In this document: piece after piece, positions 1-8,582 of the stretch | How the letters are laid out: each line of letters begins with the position of its first letter | Numbering within the stretch: position 1 is the stretch's first letter | Origin: Hyphomicrobiales bacterium | GTDB taxonomy: Bacteria; Pseudomonadota; Alphaproteobacteria; Rhizobiales; Xanthobacteraceae | Direction of reading: 5' to 3' | Length of the DNA: 34,153 nt | Assembly (NCBI GenBank): GCA_016210825.1 | Contig: JACQTM010000058.1 | Location: 1-34,153 of the forward strand | Notes under the pieces: generated by a model | Told to the model about the DNA's origin: nothing | What the model saw: the letters and a program-made list of their open reading frames with translations, nothing else | The model's database searches: none | Made by a program: the position numbers and the translations under genes

Positions 1-230
1 GTGTTTGAGGCTTGCTCCGTGTTCGCCCCCGGTGGACACAGGGTTCCTATCCACCGCTAGTGCCCGGACCGCACTCCAGGCGGGATGCCACGGCTTGGGC
101 CTCCACGAACGCGCTGCGTCGGCAACGCGCCCATGGCCACCGCCTCCCACCCCACGCCGCGTGACGAGCGCTTAACGTCCCCGGTAGCCGGGGCGGGATC
201 ATGTGAATATAATCCTAGATCGCGGCGGGA

Positions 231-695
231 TTATGACGGGCGAATTCCCGATCGCCCGCGCGGCCGCGGCGTGCGCGCGGTGTCGAGAACGTCGAGCACC
301 GGGCAATCCGGCGCCGTCTTGCCGGTGCAGCGCGCGACCGTGCGCGACAGCAGGCGTTCGAGCTTGCCGAGGTCGGACATTTTCGCGCGGATGTCGTGAA
401 GGTGACGCGTGGCGATCTTGCGGACGTCGCCGCACGACGCCTTGCCCGGTCCGCCAAGGTCGAGCAGCGCACGAATCTCAACGAGATTGAAGCCGAGTTC
501 ACGCGCGCGGCGGATGAAGGCGAGAATGCGAACGTCGTCCCGGCCGTAGAGCCTATGGCCGCCTTCGGTGCGGCGCGGTGCGGCGAGCAGCTTGATGCGT
601 TCGTAATAGCGGATCGTCTCGATATTCACGCCGGACAATCGGGATAACTCACCGATCGGCAACCCTAGCGCTCGCGAAGCCGTGATCGGGGCCAT
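231..695 (-). CDS. merR: MerR-family mercury-responsive transcriptional regulator
   Basis: Protein from ATG at 695: MAPITASRALGLPIGELSRLSGVNIETIRYYERIKLL... is a MerR HTH; three Cys (GKASCGDV, ARCTGKTAPDCPVLD) match MerR metal-binding positions; divergent from merT. Confidence 0.93.
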   Translation of the reverse strand: MAPITASRALGLPIGELSRLSGVNIETIRYYERIKLLAAPRRTEGGHRLYGRDDVRILAFIRRARELGFNLVEIRALLDLGGPGKASCGDVRKIATRHLHDIRAKMSDLGKLERLLSRTVARCTGKTAPDCPVLDVLDTARTPRPRGRSGIRPS

Positions 696-706
696 GCGGA
701 ATATCC

Positions 707-740
707 TTGATCCTGTAGCGGCTACAGGATGCACGATAGT
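707..740 (+). promoter_or_regulatory. mer operator/promoter: perfect palindrome ATCCTGTAG-CGG-CTACAGGAT (710-730) overlapping a TTGATC -35-like box
   Basis: 9-bp perfect inverted repeat in the divergent merR/merT intergenic region; a candidate -10 follows at the long (19-20 bp) spacing typical of MerR promoters. Confidence 0.82.
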
Positions 741-768
741 CCCAATCACGATCAAGGAGAATGACCGC

Positions 769-1182
769 ATGAGCGATCTCATTCATTCGGCCGATACAAC
801 CCGGGATTTGCCGCTTAGCGCGTCGGGTACGATCGGCGGACGGCAAAAGTTGGCCGCAATTGGCGGCATTCTCGGCGCGCTTGCCGCATCGTCCTGCTGC
901 ATCCTGCCAATCGTGCTGTTCAGTCTAGGCGTCAGCGGGGCGTGGATCGGAAAATTCACCGTGCTTGCGCCCTATCAGCCGTACTTCATCGCCGCGACCG
1001 TGGCGTTCCTTGGCTATGGTTACTGGCTCGTCTACCGCGCGTCGAAAGTCGTCTGCGCCGGCGGCGAAGCCTGTGCGCGGCCGGTGCCGAACCGGCTGGT
1101 CATGACCACGCTCGTCCTCGCGACGCTGCTCGTCGTTGCCGCGCTCGGGTTCAATCTCGTCGCGCCCTATCTCTTCGCATGA
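769..1182 (+). CDS. merT: Mercuric ion transporter MerT
   Basis: Membrane protein with ASSCCILPIVLFSLGVSGAWIG and a second Cys pair VVCAGGEACARP; follows the mer operator. Confidence 0.93.
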   Translation: MSDLIHSADTTRDLPLSASGTIGGRQKLAAIGGILGALAASSCCILPIVLFSLGVSGAWIGKFTVLAPYQPYFIAATVAFLGYGYWLVYRASKVVCAGGEACARPVPNRLVMTTLVLATLLVVAALGFNLVAPYLFA

Positions 1183-1199
1183 TGAATGGAGACACGCAG

Positions 1200-1484
1200 A
1201 TGACCAAGTTGCTCACCTCCGCGGCCTTTGGTCTTGGCCTCCTGGCTTCGCCGGCGGCAATCGCGGGCGAGAAAACCGTCACGCTTGCGGTGCAGAACAT
1301 GTTCTGCGCGGCGTGCCCGCAAATCGTCCAGAAAAGCCTCGAAGCCGTGCCCGGCGTCGCCAAGGTTGCCGTGTCCTACAAGGAAAAGACCGCAGTCGTA
1401 ACCTTTGACGACAGCAAGGCCGACGTGAAGGCGCTCACCGCCGCGACCACGAATGCCGGCTATCCGTCGGCGCCAAGGAGCTAG
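1200..1484 (+). CDS. merP: Periplasmic mercury-binding protein MerP
   Basis: Signal peptide plus HMA domain VTLAVQNMFCAACPQIVQKSLEAVPGVAKVAVSYKEKTAVVTFDD. Confidence 0.93.
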   Translation: MTKLLTSAAFGLGLLASPAAIAGEKTVTLAVQNMFCAACPQIVQKSLEAVPGVAKVAVSYKEKTAVVTFDDSKADVKALTAATTNAGYPSAPRS

Positions 1485-1491
1485 TTACACC

Positions 1492-1743
1492 ATGAACGAC
1501 CGCGCACTCATCGGAACCGGCGGCGTTGGCGCAACCATTGCGGCGATCTGCTGTGTGACGCCGATCCTCGCAATTACATTTGGCGCGCTCGGCCTTACAG
1601 CTTGGCTCTCCATTGCCGATTACGTGGTGATTCCGGCACTGATTATCTGCCTCGGACTGGTTGGCTTCGGGCTCTATCGGCGACGCGCAGCGATGCAAGC
1701 TTGTTGCGATCCGACCGTTCCCAAGCAGGTGACCAGGCCATGA
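1492..1743 (+). CDS. merF: Mercury transporter MerF
   Basis: Small 2-TM protein MNDRALIGTGGVGATIAAICCVTPILAITFGALGLTAWL... with vicinal CC motifs. Confidence 0.88.
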   Translation: MNDRALIGTGGVGATIAAICCVTPILAITFGALGLTAWLSIADYVVIPALIICLGLVGFGLYRRRAAMQACCDPTVPKQVTRP

Positions 1744-3167
1744 GCGATTGTTGTGTGCCAAATAACAACGGCAAGGGCTACGATCTGGCGGTCATAGGCG
1801 CCGGCTCGGCCGGGTTCTCGGCCGCAATCACGGCAGCGGAGCAGGGCGCGCAGGTGGCGCTGATCGGCCACGGCACCATTGGCGGTACCTGCGTGAATAT
1901 CGGCTGCGTGCCGTCGAAGACGTTAATCCGCGCCGTCGAAACGCTGCATCAGGCAAACACTGCTGGCCGCTTCGCCGGCATTTCAGCGAGGGCGCGCGCC
2001 AACGATTGGGCCGCGCTCGTACACCAGAAAGACGAGCTCGTTGCCGAATTGCGGCAGTCGAAATACGCCGATCTTTTGCCGGCCTACAACGGCATTAGCT
2101 ACATCGAAGGGCAGGCGCGACTGGCCGAAGGCGGCGTTGCCTTGAACCGCGACCTGATCAGGACGGGACGCGTCGTCATCACCACCGGCGCACGGCCGGC
2201 TTTGCCAGCCATCCCCGGTATCGAGGATGTGGAGTATCTGACCAGCACGTCCGCGCTTGCGCTCGAAACGCTGCCGAAATCGCTGCTGGTCGTCGGCGGT
2301 GGCTTCATCGGCGCGGAGCTCGCGCAGATGTTCGCCCGGATGGGTGTGAAAGTTACGATCGTCTGCCGCAGCAAGCTCTTGCCGGCAGCGGAACCGGAGA
2401 TCGCGGAGGCGTTGTCGAAGTACCTGCAAGATGAAGGTATCAAACTGGTTTGCGGCATCACGTACGAGCGCATTAAATACACTGATAACGGTGTCTCTCT
2501 CATCGTACGAGAAGGCACGCGCGAGATGATGCTAGATGCTGAACGCGTTCTGATCGCGACCGGCCGCGCGCCGAACGTCGAGGGGCTCGGTCTCAAAGAT
2601 GCCGGAATTGCGCAAGCGCCGAACGGCGGCATTAAAGTCGACGACCGGATGCGTACAACGCGGCCCGGTATTTATGCGGCGGGCGACGTAACCGGCAGCG
2701 ATCAGTTCGTCTACATGGCCGCCTATGGCGCCAAGATCGCCGCAAAGAATGCCCTCAATAGCAACAGCCTGCGCTACGACAATTCCGCCATGCCGGCTGT
2801 CGTATTCACCGACCCTCAAGTGGCGAGCGTCGGCTTGACTGAGGCTGCAGCCCGCGCTGCGTTCCATCATGTGCGGGCCTCGGTGCTGCCGCTGAGCTAC
2901 CTGCCTCGCGCGTTGGCCGCGCGCGATACGCGCGGGCTGATCAAGCTCGTCGCCGAGACCGGCAGCGGCAAATTGCTCGGCGCGCATATTCTGGCACCCG
3001 AGGGCGCGGATTCGATCCAGACCGCCGCGCTGGCGATCAAACACGGCATGACGGTGCAGGATCTCGGCGCGACCATCTTCCCGTATCTGACGACGGTTGA
3101 AGGGTTGAAACTTGCGGCGCAAACCTTCGACAAGGACGTGGCAAAGCTTTCGTGTTGCGCGGGGTGA
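1740..3167 (+). CDS. merA: Mercury(II) reductase MerA, without an NmerA (HMA) domain
   Basis: FAD-binding GAGSAGFSAAI, redox-active GGTCVNIGCVPSK, C-terminal vicinal cysteines KLSCCAG. Confidence 0.96.
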   Translation: MSDCCVPNNNGKGYDLAVIGAGSAGFSAAITAAEQGAQVALIGHGTIGGTCVNIGCVPSKTLIRAVETLHQANTAGRFAGISARARANDWAALVHQKDELVAELRQSKYADLLPAYNGISYIEGQARLAEGGVALNRDLIRTGRVVITTGARPALPAIPGIEDVEYLTSTSALALETLPKSLLVVGGGFIGAELAQMFARMGVKVTIVCRSKLLPAAEPEIAEALSKYLQDEGIKLVCGITYERIKYTDNGVSLIVREGTREMMLDAERVLIATGRAPNVEGLGLKDAGIAQAPNGGIKVDDRMRTTRPGIYAAGDVTGSDQFVYMAAYGAKIAAKNALNSNSLRYDNSAMPAVVFTDPQVASVGLTEAAARAAFHHVRASVLPLSYLPRALAARDTRGLIKLVAETGSGKLLGAHILAPEGADSIQTAALAIKHGMTVQDLGATIFPYLTTVEGLKLAAQTFDKDVAKLSCCAG

Positions 3168-3177
3168 GAGGAGCACA

Positions 3178-3432
3178 ATGAATACGGGCGACAAGGTGTT
3201 GGCGCTGCTTGGAGTAAAGGTCATCTGTTGCGGCCTGCTCATCCTCGCTGCGACCGGCGCGCTCGGCGGCGTTGGGGCTTGGTTGATTGACGGCTCCGGC
3301 CGGTGGCTCCTCGCTGGCGCGTTTGTTGCAGCCATTGCGGCGATTATTCTCGGCAAGCGCGACCGCATTGTCACGCACGAGCAGCAAGCCGCGGCGCACG
3401 CCAATATCGAGAATAAGAAGCGTGCGGGCTAG
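3178..3432 (+). CDS. Small membrane protein, MerF/MerT-like (ICC motif)
   Basis: MNTGDKVLALLGVKVICCGLLILAATGALGGVGAWL resembles MerF ICCVTPILAITFGALGLTAWL; immediately downstream of merA with a GAGGAG ribosome-binding site. Confidence 0.7.
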   Translation: MNTGDKVLALLGVKVICCGLLILAATGALGGVGAWLIDGSGRWLLAGAFVAAIAAIILGKRDRIVTHEQQAAAHANIENKKRAG

Positions 3433-3441
3433 GGGGCCGTC

Positions 3442-3672
3442 ATGCGGCTTTGGTCTCGAAATCCTTGGTCGGTGTATGGCCTGATGATCGTTGGACTTAT
3501 TCTCGTCATCGAGCCCGCGCTGCCTTGGTATCACTTCTCGCTGTTTTGGTTTTCGCTTGGGATCATCGCTGTGGCTATCGCGTTATATGACCTGCTCCGT
3601 AAGTCTTCGTGGGCGCGCGCCAACGAGCAGAGCACGCCAACAGGCGGAGCAAATGACAAAGGAAAACGATGA
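3442..3672 (+). CDS. Small two-TM hypothetical protein in the mer operon
   Basis: 76-aa ORF, hydrophobic segments YGLMIVGLILVIEPALPW and FWFSLGIIAVAIALYDLL; overlaps the next ORF start (3669). Confidence 0.6.
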   Translation: MRLWSRNPWSVYGLMIVGLILVIEPALPWYHFSLFWFSLGIIAVAIALYDLLRKSSWARANEQSTPTGGANDKGKR

Positions 3673-4121
3673 CGAACGAGAAGTATGGTGCGTTCGATTA
3701 CTTGTTCTCGCTGGAACTTAATTACAGGGGTCCGGTGGAATTGGCTCCGATCGGTGGGAAAAATGCCACCCTTATTGGCGGCGGCGATGGAACGGTGGAC
3801 GGTCCCAGCATCTGCGGGACCGTTCGCTGGTCAAACTATGAGACGACCGGTGACGACATGGTCTGTGATTTGCAAGTGCCAGGAATAATCGAGACGCAAG
3901 ATGGCGCCGAGATTCGTTTCGAGGGCCGCGAATATGCGATGCCGCTCGCGAACGGGCGTAAGCAGTGGAAAATTGTGGGCGTCATGCGATTCAAGACCGA
4001 CGACCAGCGCTACCAATGGTTAAACGAGACCTTTGCCGTCACCAGCGGAGCGTTCGACTACGACACCGGACGGGCTCGCTGGCAGGCTTATATTCCGAGC
4101 GGCGCAGCGCCAATCCCTTGA
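3669..4121 (+). CDS. DUF3237-family protein
   Basis: FSLELNYRGPVELAPIGG...GTVDGPSICGTV...GAEIRFEGREYA...RFKTDDQRYQWLNETFAVTSGAFD matches the DUF3237 pattern. Confidence 0.75.
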   Translation: MTNEKYGAFDYLFSLELNYRGPVELAPIGGKNATLIGGGDGTVDGPSICGTVRWSNYETTGDDMVCDLQVPGIIETQDGAEIRFEGREYAMPLANGRKQWKIVGVMRFKTDDQRYQWLNETFAVTSGAFDYDTGRARWQAYIPSGAAPIP

Positions 4122-4141
4122 CGATTTCGGACGAGCCCGTC

Positions 4142-4510
4142 ATGACGAACACACTCTCACGCTCTCGCGATTGGGTCGGCAGCGCGCGCGGCTATGGGTT
4201 GGCGTGGGGGCTTCCCCTTGCCGCGATTGTGGCGGGGTTGCTCGTCGATGTACCAGCGCGAACGGTGATCTGGATCATCGCGCTTGTCTGGATGGGCACG
4301 GCCTGCCTGCTCAATGCGCGGCGCTGCGGGCGCACCCATTGCCGGTTCACCGGGCCGTATTACCTAGTGATGATTCTTCCGGTGCTCGTACTTGGCTTCG
4401 GAATTGTTGCCGCCAACATTTACGGTTGGATTGCGCTGGCGGTCCTAATCGTTCTCGGCAGTAAGATAGTCTGGTGGGCGACCGAGCGGGCGTGGGGCAA
4501 ATTCTCCTGA
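4142..4510 (+). CDS. Conserved Cys-rich membrane protein (TACLLNARRCGRTHCRFTGPYYL motif)
   Basis: 122-aa ORF with several TM segments and a C-x6-C-x4-C motif; last co-directional gene of the mer cluster. Confidence 0.65.
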   Translation: MTNTLSRSRDWVGSARGYGLAWGLPLAAIVAGLLVDVPARTVIWIIALVWMGTACLLNARRCGRTHCRFTGPYYLVMILPVLVLGFGIVAANIYGWIALAVLIVLGSKIVWWATERAWGKFS

Positions 4511-4536
4511 CCTCGAATAAACGCGTTGCTGCGCTT

Positions 4537-5322
4537 TCAGTTGGGAAAATTTTCCGCAATTGCCTCCAGCACCGCCAATGACGCGGCGGTGCCGTCGGCT
4601 TCGCCTTTTTCGAAATCGTCGCCCGCCCGTCCCATCGTGTTGGTGACATGGGCGAGGCAGAGGATTTTCACGCCCGCCGTTCGTGCGAACGTATAGAGCG
4701 CGGCGGCCTCCATCTCGACGGCGAGCACATTTTTCGATTTCGCCAATTCGATCGCGGCAGCCGTTTCGCGGAACGGCGCATCGGTGGTCCAACTTGCGCC
4801 GACGATCGCATGAAGCTTTTTCGCCGCGAGCGCATCACGTGCCGCGGCAACCAGTTGCGGGTCGGCCGTGGCGAATTCGCCCGCGTTCGCGGGCGCGTAG
4901 TGATAGCTCGTGCCCTCGTCGCGCAGCGCACGGTCGATGATGACGAAATAGGGCGGCGGTCCGGCAGCGACGATCTGCCCCGCCGAGGTCAAACTCACAA
5001 GCAGCTTGCAACCGCTCGCGAACAATTCCTCGGCGATCAGCACGGCGAAGGGCGCGCCGACGGCGCAGCCGATAATGCCGGCGGTCTTCCCCGCTAGCGT
5101 GAAGGTATCGAGCTCGGTGTGATAGCAGGGCCAGGCGTCGAATATTTTCGCCTGTCCGGTTTGGCGCAGCCGGCGCACGATATCTCCATCGGGATCGAGA
5201 ATGCACAGCGGCGGCACGTCGATTGCGGCAATGCCCTTTTGCCGCCGCGCCTCGCGCAGCAATGCCTTCGGCGCAAACACCGAGGGCGCGGAATGGTCTT
5301 TGTTGTCGAGAATGGGCGGCAC
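4537..5322 (-). CDS. Nucleoside phosphorylase (PNP/UDP phosphorylase family)
   Basis: GIIGCAVGAPFAVLIAEELFASGCKLLVSLTSAG...VEMEAAALYTFARTAGVKILCLAHVTN. Confidence 0.85.
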   Translation of the reverse strand: MPPILDNKDHSAPSVFAPKALLREARRQKGIAAIDVPPLCILDPDGDIVRRLRQTGQAKIFDAWPCYHTELDTFTLAGKTAGIIGCAVGAPFAVLIAEELFASGCKLLVSLTSAGQIVAAGPPPYFVIIDRALRDEGTSYHYAPANAGEFATADPQLVAAARDALAAKKLHAIVGASWTTDAPFRETAAAIELAKSKNVLAVEMEAAALYTFARTAGVKILCLAHVTNTMGRAGDDFEKGEADGTAASLAVLEAIAENFPN

Positions 5323-5327
5323 GGTTG

Positions 5328-5933
5328 TCAGGATGGTAAGCGTTCGAACACAGCGGCATAGTGGTAGGGCGGCACTTCGACAAGCTGTAACAGGCGCAAG
5401 CCCCCAGCCTCGACGGCGTCGATGGTCTGCTCTGGCGATAGCCGCAAGTCCGTTCGCGGTCCGCGCGGCTCACCCAGGATCACCGTCTCCTCGCGCGGCC
5501 GCTGATGCCAATTAACGATGGCGAATTTACCGCCCGGCGCGAGCGCCGCCTTAACCGCGCGCGCGAGGCGCGACTTGTCGGGAACACCGTGAAAGGCGTT
5601 GGCGAGAAAAATAAAATCGGCCGGCTGCTTGAGAAGTTTGTCAACGTTATACGCATCGTCTTCGACATAATCGCAATTCGACAGGCCGCTTTCGGCGAGA
5701 CGATGGCGCGCTACGTCGAGCAGCTTGCCGTCGATGTCGATGGCCGTAACGCGGCGCGCGACTCTCGCGATCTGTAATGTGAACCAGCCGTCGCCGGAGC
5801 AAAGATCGACCACATTCATGCCGGGCGCGATACCGGCGGCCGCCAGCACGCCGGCCGGATCGGGAAACAGCGCCTCCCACCAGCCGGCGGTCGGCATTTC
5901 GGTACCTTCGAAGAAACCGGGTGGATGGGTCAT
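5328..5933 (-). CDS. Class I SAM-dependent methyltransferase
   Basis: MNVVDLCSGDGWFTLQIA motif I, VTAIDID, ADFIFLANAFHGV, GGKFAIVNW; 5 bp upstream of the phosphorylase start. Confidence 0.85.
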   Translation of the reverse strand: MTHPPGFFEGTEMPTAGWWEALFPDPAGVLAAAGIAPGMNVVDLCSGDGWFTLQIARVARRVTAIDIDGKLLDVARHRLAESGLSNCDYVEDDAYNVDKLLKQPADFIFLANAFHGVPDKSRLARAVKAALAPGGKFAIVNWHQRPREETVILGEPRGPRTDLRLSPEQTIDAVEAGGLRLLQLVEVPPYHYAAVFERLPS

Positions 5934-6040
5934 CTGTGTCGCGCAGTAAAAGATTGGTGGCAATCGCCGGGCTCTCTAGCACATCGGCGATCTGCGCGAT
6001 CTCACATTGGCGGGATGATCCGCGCGGTAGCTTCATGTTT

Positions 6041-6187
6041 CCCCTCTCCCCTTGTGGGAGAGGGTGTCCGAGCCGCGCGAGCGGCGAGGGCGGGTGAGGG
6101 GTTGTCTTCGAAAGAGTCTTGCGAAGCGACCCCCTCACCTGGCTCGTGCTTCGCACTCGCCACCCTCTCCCACGAGGGGAGAGGTGA
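6041..6187. repeat. Large imperfect inverted extragenic repeat (CCCCTCTCCCCTTGTGGGAGAGGGTG ... CACCCTCTCCCACGAGGGGAGAGG)
   Basis: 6041-6102 and 6129-6187 are inverted copies of one GC-rich unit, each with its own internal hairpin. Confidence 0.8.
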
Positions 6188-6213
6188 AGTGAGGTTGGAG
6201 CGAAGTCGCGGCG

Positions 6214-6417
6214 TCACGCCTCCGATGGGCGCTTGCGGCGATTTTGTGTGAGTTTTTTATCCTTAACGCGCGTAGCGATTTCGCCCGGCTGTGTATCGGC
6301 AGATTTCTTGTCTCCGCCGAGTAATGCCGCGAAAAAACCCAGCTCCTCACTTCGAGCGCGCACGCGTTCCACCAGTGCATCAATAATGCTGATCGGAGGC
6401 TTGTCGCTTGGATTCAT
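6214..6417 (-). CDS. Hypothetical protein
   Basis: 67-aa ORF MNPSDKPPISIIDALVERVRARSEELGFFAALLGGDKKSAD...; no family recognised. Confidence 0.4.
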   Translation of the reverse strand: MNPSDKPPISIIDALVERVRARSEELGFFAALLGGDKKSADTQPGEIATRVKDKKLTQNRRKRPSEA

Positions 6418-6590
6418 GATCCACCCGTCCCAAGACTGAATTATTGTCGCGCTCCGGACCATAATACCAGCCCATTAGTTGCTGTTTTTTTGTGCTTTTT
6501 TCGGTCATACAGGCCCCCCCGATGAACGCCCATGGCTTGACACGGGGCGAAGGGGCAGTGTCTTTCGGCGCGATTTCGCGCAAGGACCCT

Positions 6591-7535
6591 ATGACGGCGG
6601 CATTCATCTTTCCCGGGCAGGGCAGCCAAGCGGTCGGCATGGGCAAGGCCATGGCGCAGGCGTTCGCGCCGGCGCGCGCGGTGTTCGATGAGGTTGATGC
6701 GGCGCTCGGCCAGAAGCTCTCGGCCATCATGTGGGAAGGCCCCGCCGAAACGCTGACGCTGACCGAGAACGCCCAGCCGGCCCTCATGGCGGCGTCGCTT
6801 GCGGTGATGCGCGTGCTCGAAGCCGAAGCCGGAGTCGATCTCAAACGCGATGCCAAATTCGTCGCCGGCCATTCGCTCGGCGAATATTCCGCGCTCGCCG
6901 CCGCGGGCGCACTCACGATTGCCGACACCGCGCGCCTCGTACGCACGCGCGGCCGCGCCATGCAGAAGGCGGTGCCGGTCGGCACCGGCGCAATGGCCGC
7001 GTTACTCGGTCTTGAATTCGACATCGCGGCGGCGGTGGCGCTGGAGGCGGCGCAAGGCCAGGTGTGCCAGGCGGCGAACGATAACGGTGGCGGGCAGGTG
7101 GTGATTTCCGGCAACAAGGCGGCGGTCGAGCGCGCGGTCGAGATCGCTAAAACTAAGGGCGCCAAACGCGCCATGCTTCTGCCGGTGTCCGCGCCCTTTC
7201 ATTGCGCGCTAATGCAACCCGCCGCCGATGTAATGGCGGAGGCGCTGTCGAAGGTGACGGTGAGCGCGCCAATCGTGCCGGTCGTCGCGAACGTGGTTGC
7301 GAAACCGATTTCCGACCCGAAGGACATTGTGCGTAATCTCGTCGCCCAGGTGACGGGTACCGTGCGCTGGCGCGAATGCGTGAGCTATATGGCGGGGCAG
7401 GGTGTGATGAAATTCTACGAAGTCGGATCGGGCAAGGTGCTCACCGGCCTCGTCAAGCGCATCGCCGATGGCGCCACGGGACAAGCCATCGGCACGCCGG
7501 ATGACGTTGTCGCATTCAAGGCCGCGCGCGGCTGA
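6591..7535 (+). CDS. fabD: Malonyl-CoA:ACP transacylase
   Basis: MTAAFIFPGQGSQAVGMGKAMAQ; GHSLGEYSALAAAGAL active site. Confidence 0.96.
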   Translation: MTAAFIFPGQGSQAVGMGKAMAQAFAPARAVFDEVDAALGQKLSAIMWEGPAETLTLTENAQPALMAASLAVMRVLEAEAGVDLKRDAKFVAGHSLGEYSALAAAGALTIADTARLVRTRGRAMQKAVPVGTGAMAALLGLEFDIAAAVALEAAQGQVCQAANDNGGGQVVISGNKAAVERAVEIAKTKGAKRAMLLPVSAPFHCALMQPAADVMAEALSKVTVSAPIVPVVANVVAKPISDPKDIVRNLVAQVTGTVRWRECVSYMAGQGVMKFYEVGSGKVLTGLVKRIADGATGQAIGTPDDVVAFKAARG

Positions 7536-7550
7536 GTTGAACTCATGGCA

Positions 7551-7591
7551 CCATCCTTCGAGGCCGGCTGAAAGCCGGCCTCGAAGGATGG
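7551..7591. repeat. Perfect 19-bp hairpin CCATCCTTCGAGGCCGGCT-GAA-AGCCGGCCTCGAAGGATGG
   Basis: Direct reading; between fabD and fabG; no T-tract follows. Confidence 0.9.
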
Positions 7592-7616
7592 CGGCGAGAA
7601 AACGAGGAGAGCGTTA

Positions 7617-8354
7617 ATGTTCGATTTGACCGGCAAGACCGCGCTTGTCACCGGCGCGACCGGCGGCATCGGCGGCGCCATCGCGCGCGCGCTGCACGCC
7701 CAGGGCGCGACCGTCGCCATTTCCGGCACGCGGCGCGAGGTGCTCGACCAATTGGCCGGCGAATTGGGCAGCCGCGTGCACGTACTGCCATGCAATCTCG
7801 GCGACAAGGACGCGGTCGAGGGTCTCGTCCCCGCTGCCGAGAAAGCGATGGAGAAGCTCGACATCCTAGTCGCCAATGCCGGTATCACCCGCGATAACCT
7901 GTTTGTGCAATTGCGCGACGAGGATTGGGACGAGGTGATCGCGGTCAATCTTACCGCCACCTTCCGCCTCGCACGCGCGGCGATGAGGGGCATGATGCGC
8001 CGGCGTTCGGGACGCATCATCGGCATAACGTCCGTTGTCGGGGTCACCGGCAATCCGGGGCAAGGCAATTACACCGCCGCCAAGGCCGGCATGATCGGCA
8101 TGATTAAATCGCTCGCCGCCGAATATGCACGGCGCGGGGTGACCTCGAATTGCGTTGCGCCAGGTTTCATTGCCACCGCGATGACCGACAAGCTCAATGA
8201 CAAACAGCGTGAGGCAATCCTTGCACGCGTGCCGGCTAATCGCCTGGGCGCTCCCGCCGACGTCGCTTCGGCGGTCGTGTTTCTCGCTTCCGACGAGGCC
8301 GCCTATATCACCGGGCAGACGCTGCACGTGAATGGCGGTATGGCCATGATTTGA
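7617..8354 (+). CDS. fabG: 3-oxoacyl-ACP reductase
   Basis: SDR: LVTGATGGIGGAIARAL, NAGITRDNL, SVVGVTGNPGQGNYTAAKAG. Confidence 0.96.
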   Translation: MFDLTGKTALVTGATGGIGGAIARALHAQGATVAISGTRREVLDQLAGELGSRVHVLPCNLGDKDAVEGLVPAAEKAMEKLDILVANAGITRDNLFVQLRDEDWDEVIAVNLTATFRLARAAMRGMMRRRSGRIIGITSVVGVTGNPGQGNYTAAKAGMIGMIKSLAAEYARRGVTSNCVAPGFIATAMTDKLNDKQREAILARVPANRLGAPADVASAVVFLASDEAAYITGQTLHVNGGMAMI

Positions 8355-8582
8355 GTGGGAAAATACCTCCGGTGCGGCATTGGGAAATGATGCCGCGCAA
8401 TGCTGGTCAAGGGTTTTGAAGTATGATAACCGAACCCACTGGCCGGGCTGGGGAGGCTTTCTGGGAGCGCGTCGCAAACGCAGCGACCCGAAACCCGCCG
8501 TCACCACGACGCGGCCCAACCGCCATGGTTCCGACCGCGACGCCGGTCGGGCTGAAATCTTGAAAATGCAGAGGTTCGAACG

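Noticed and set aside
1-200. Possible end of a transposase or mobile element at the window's 5' edge
   Set aside because: Frames such as VFEACSVFAPGGHRVPIHR* are too short and match no family I recognise; no inverted repeat boundary seen.
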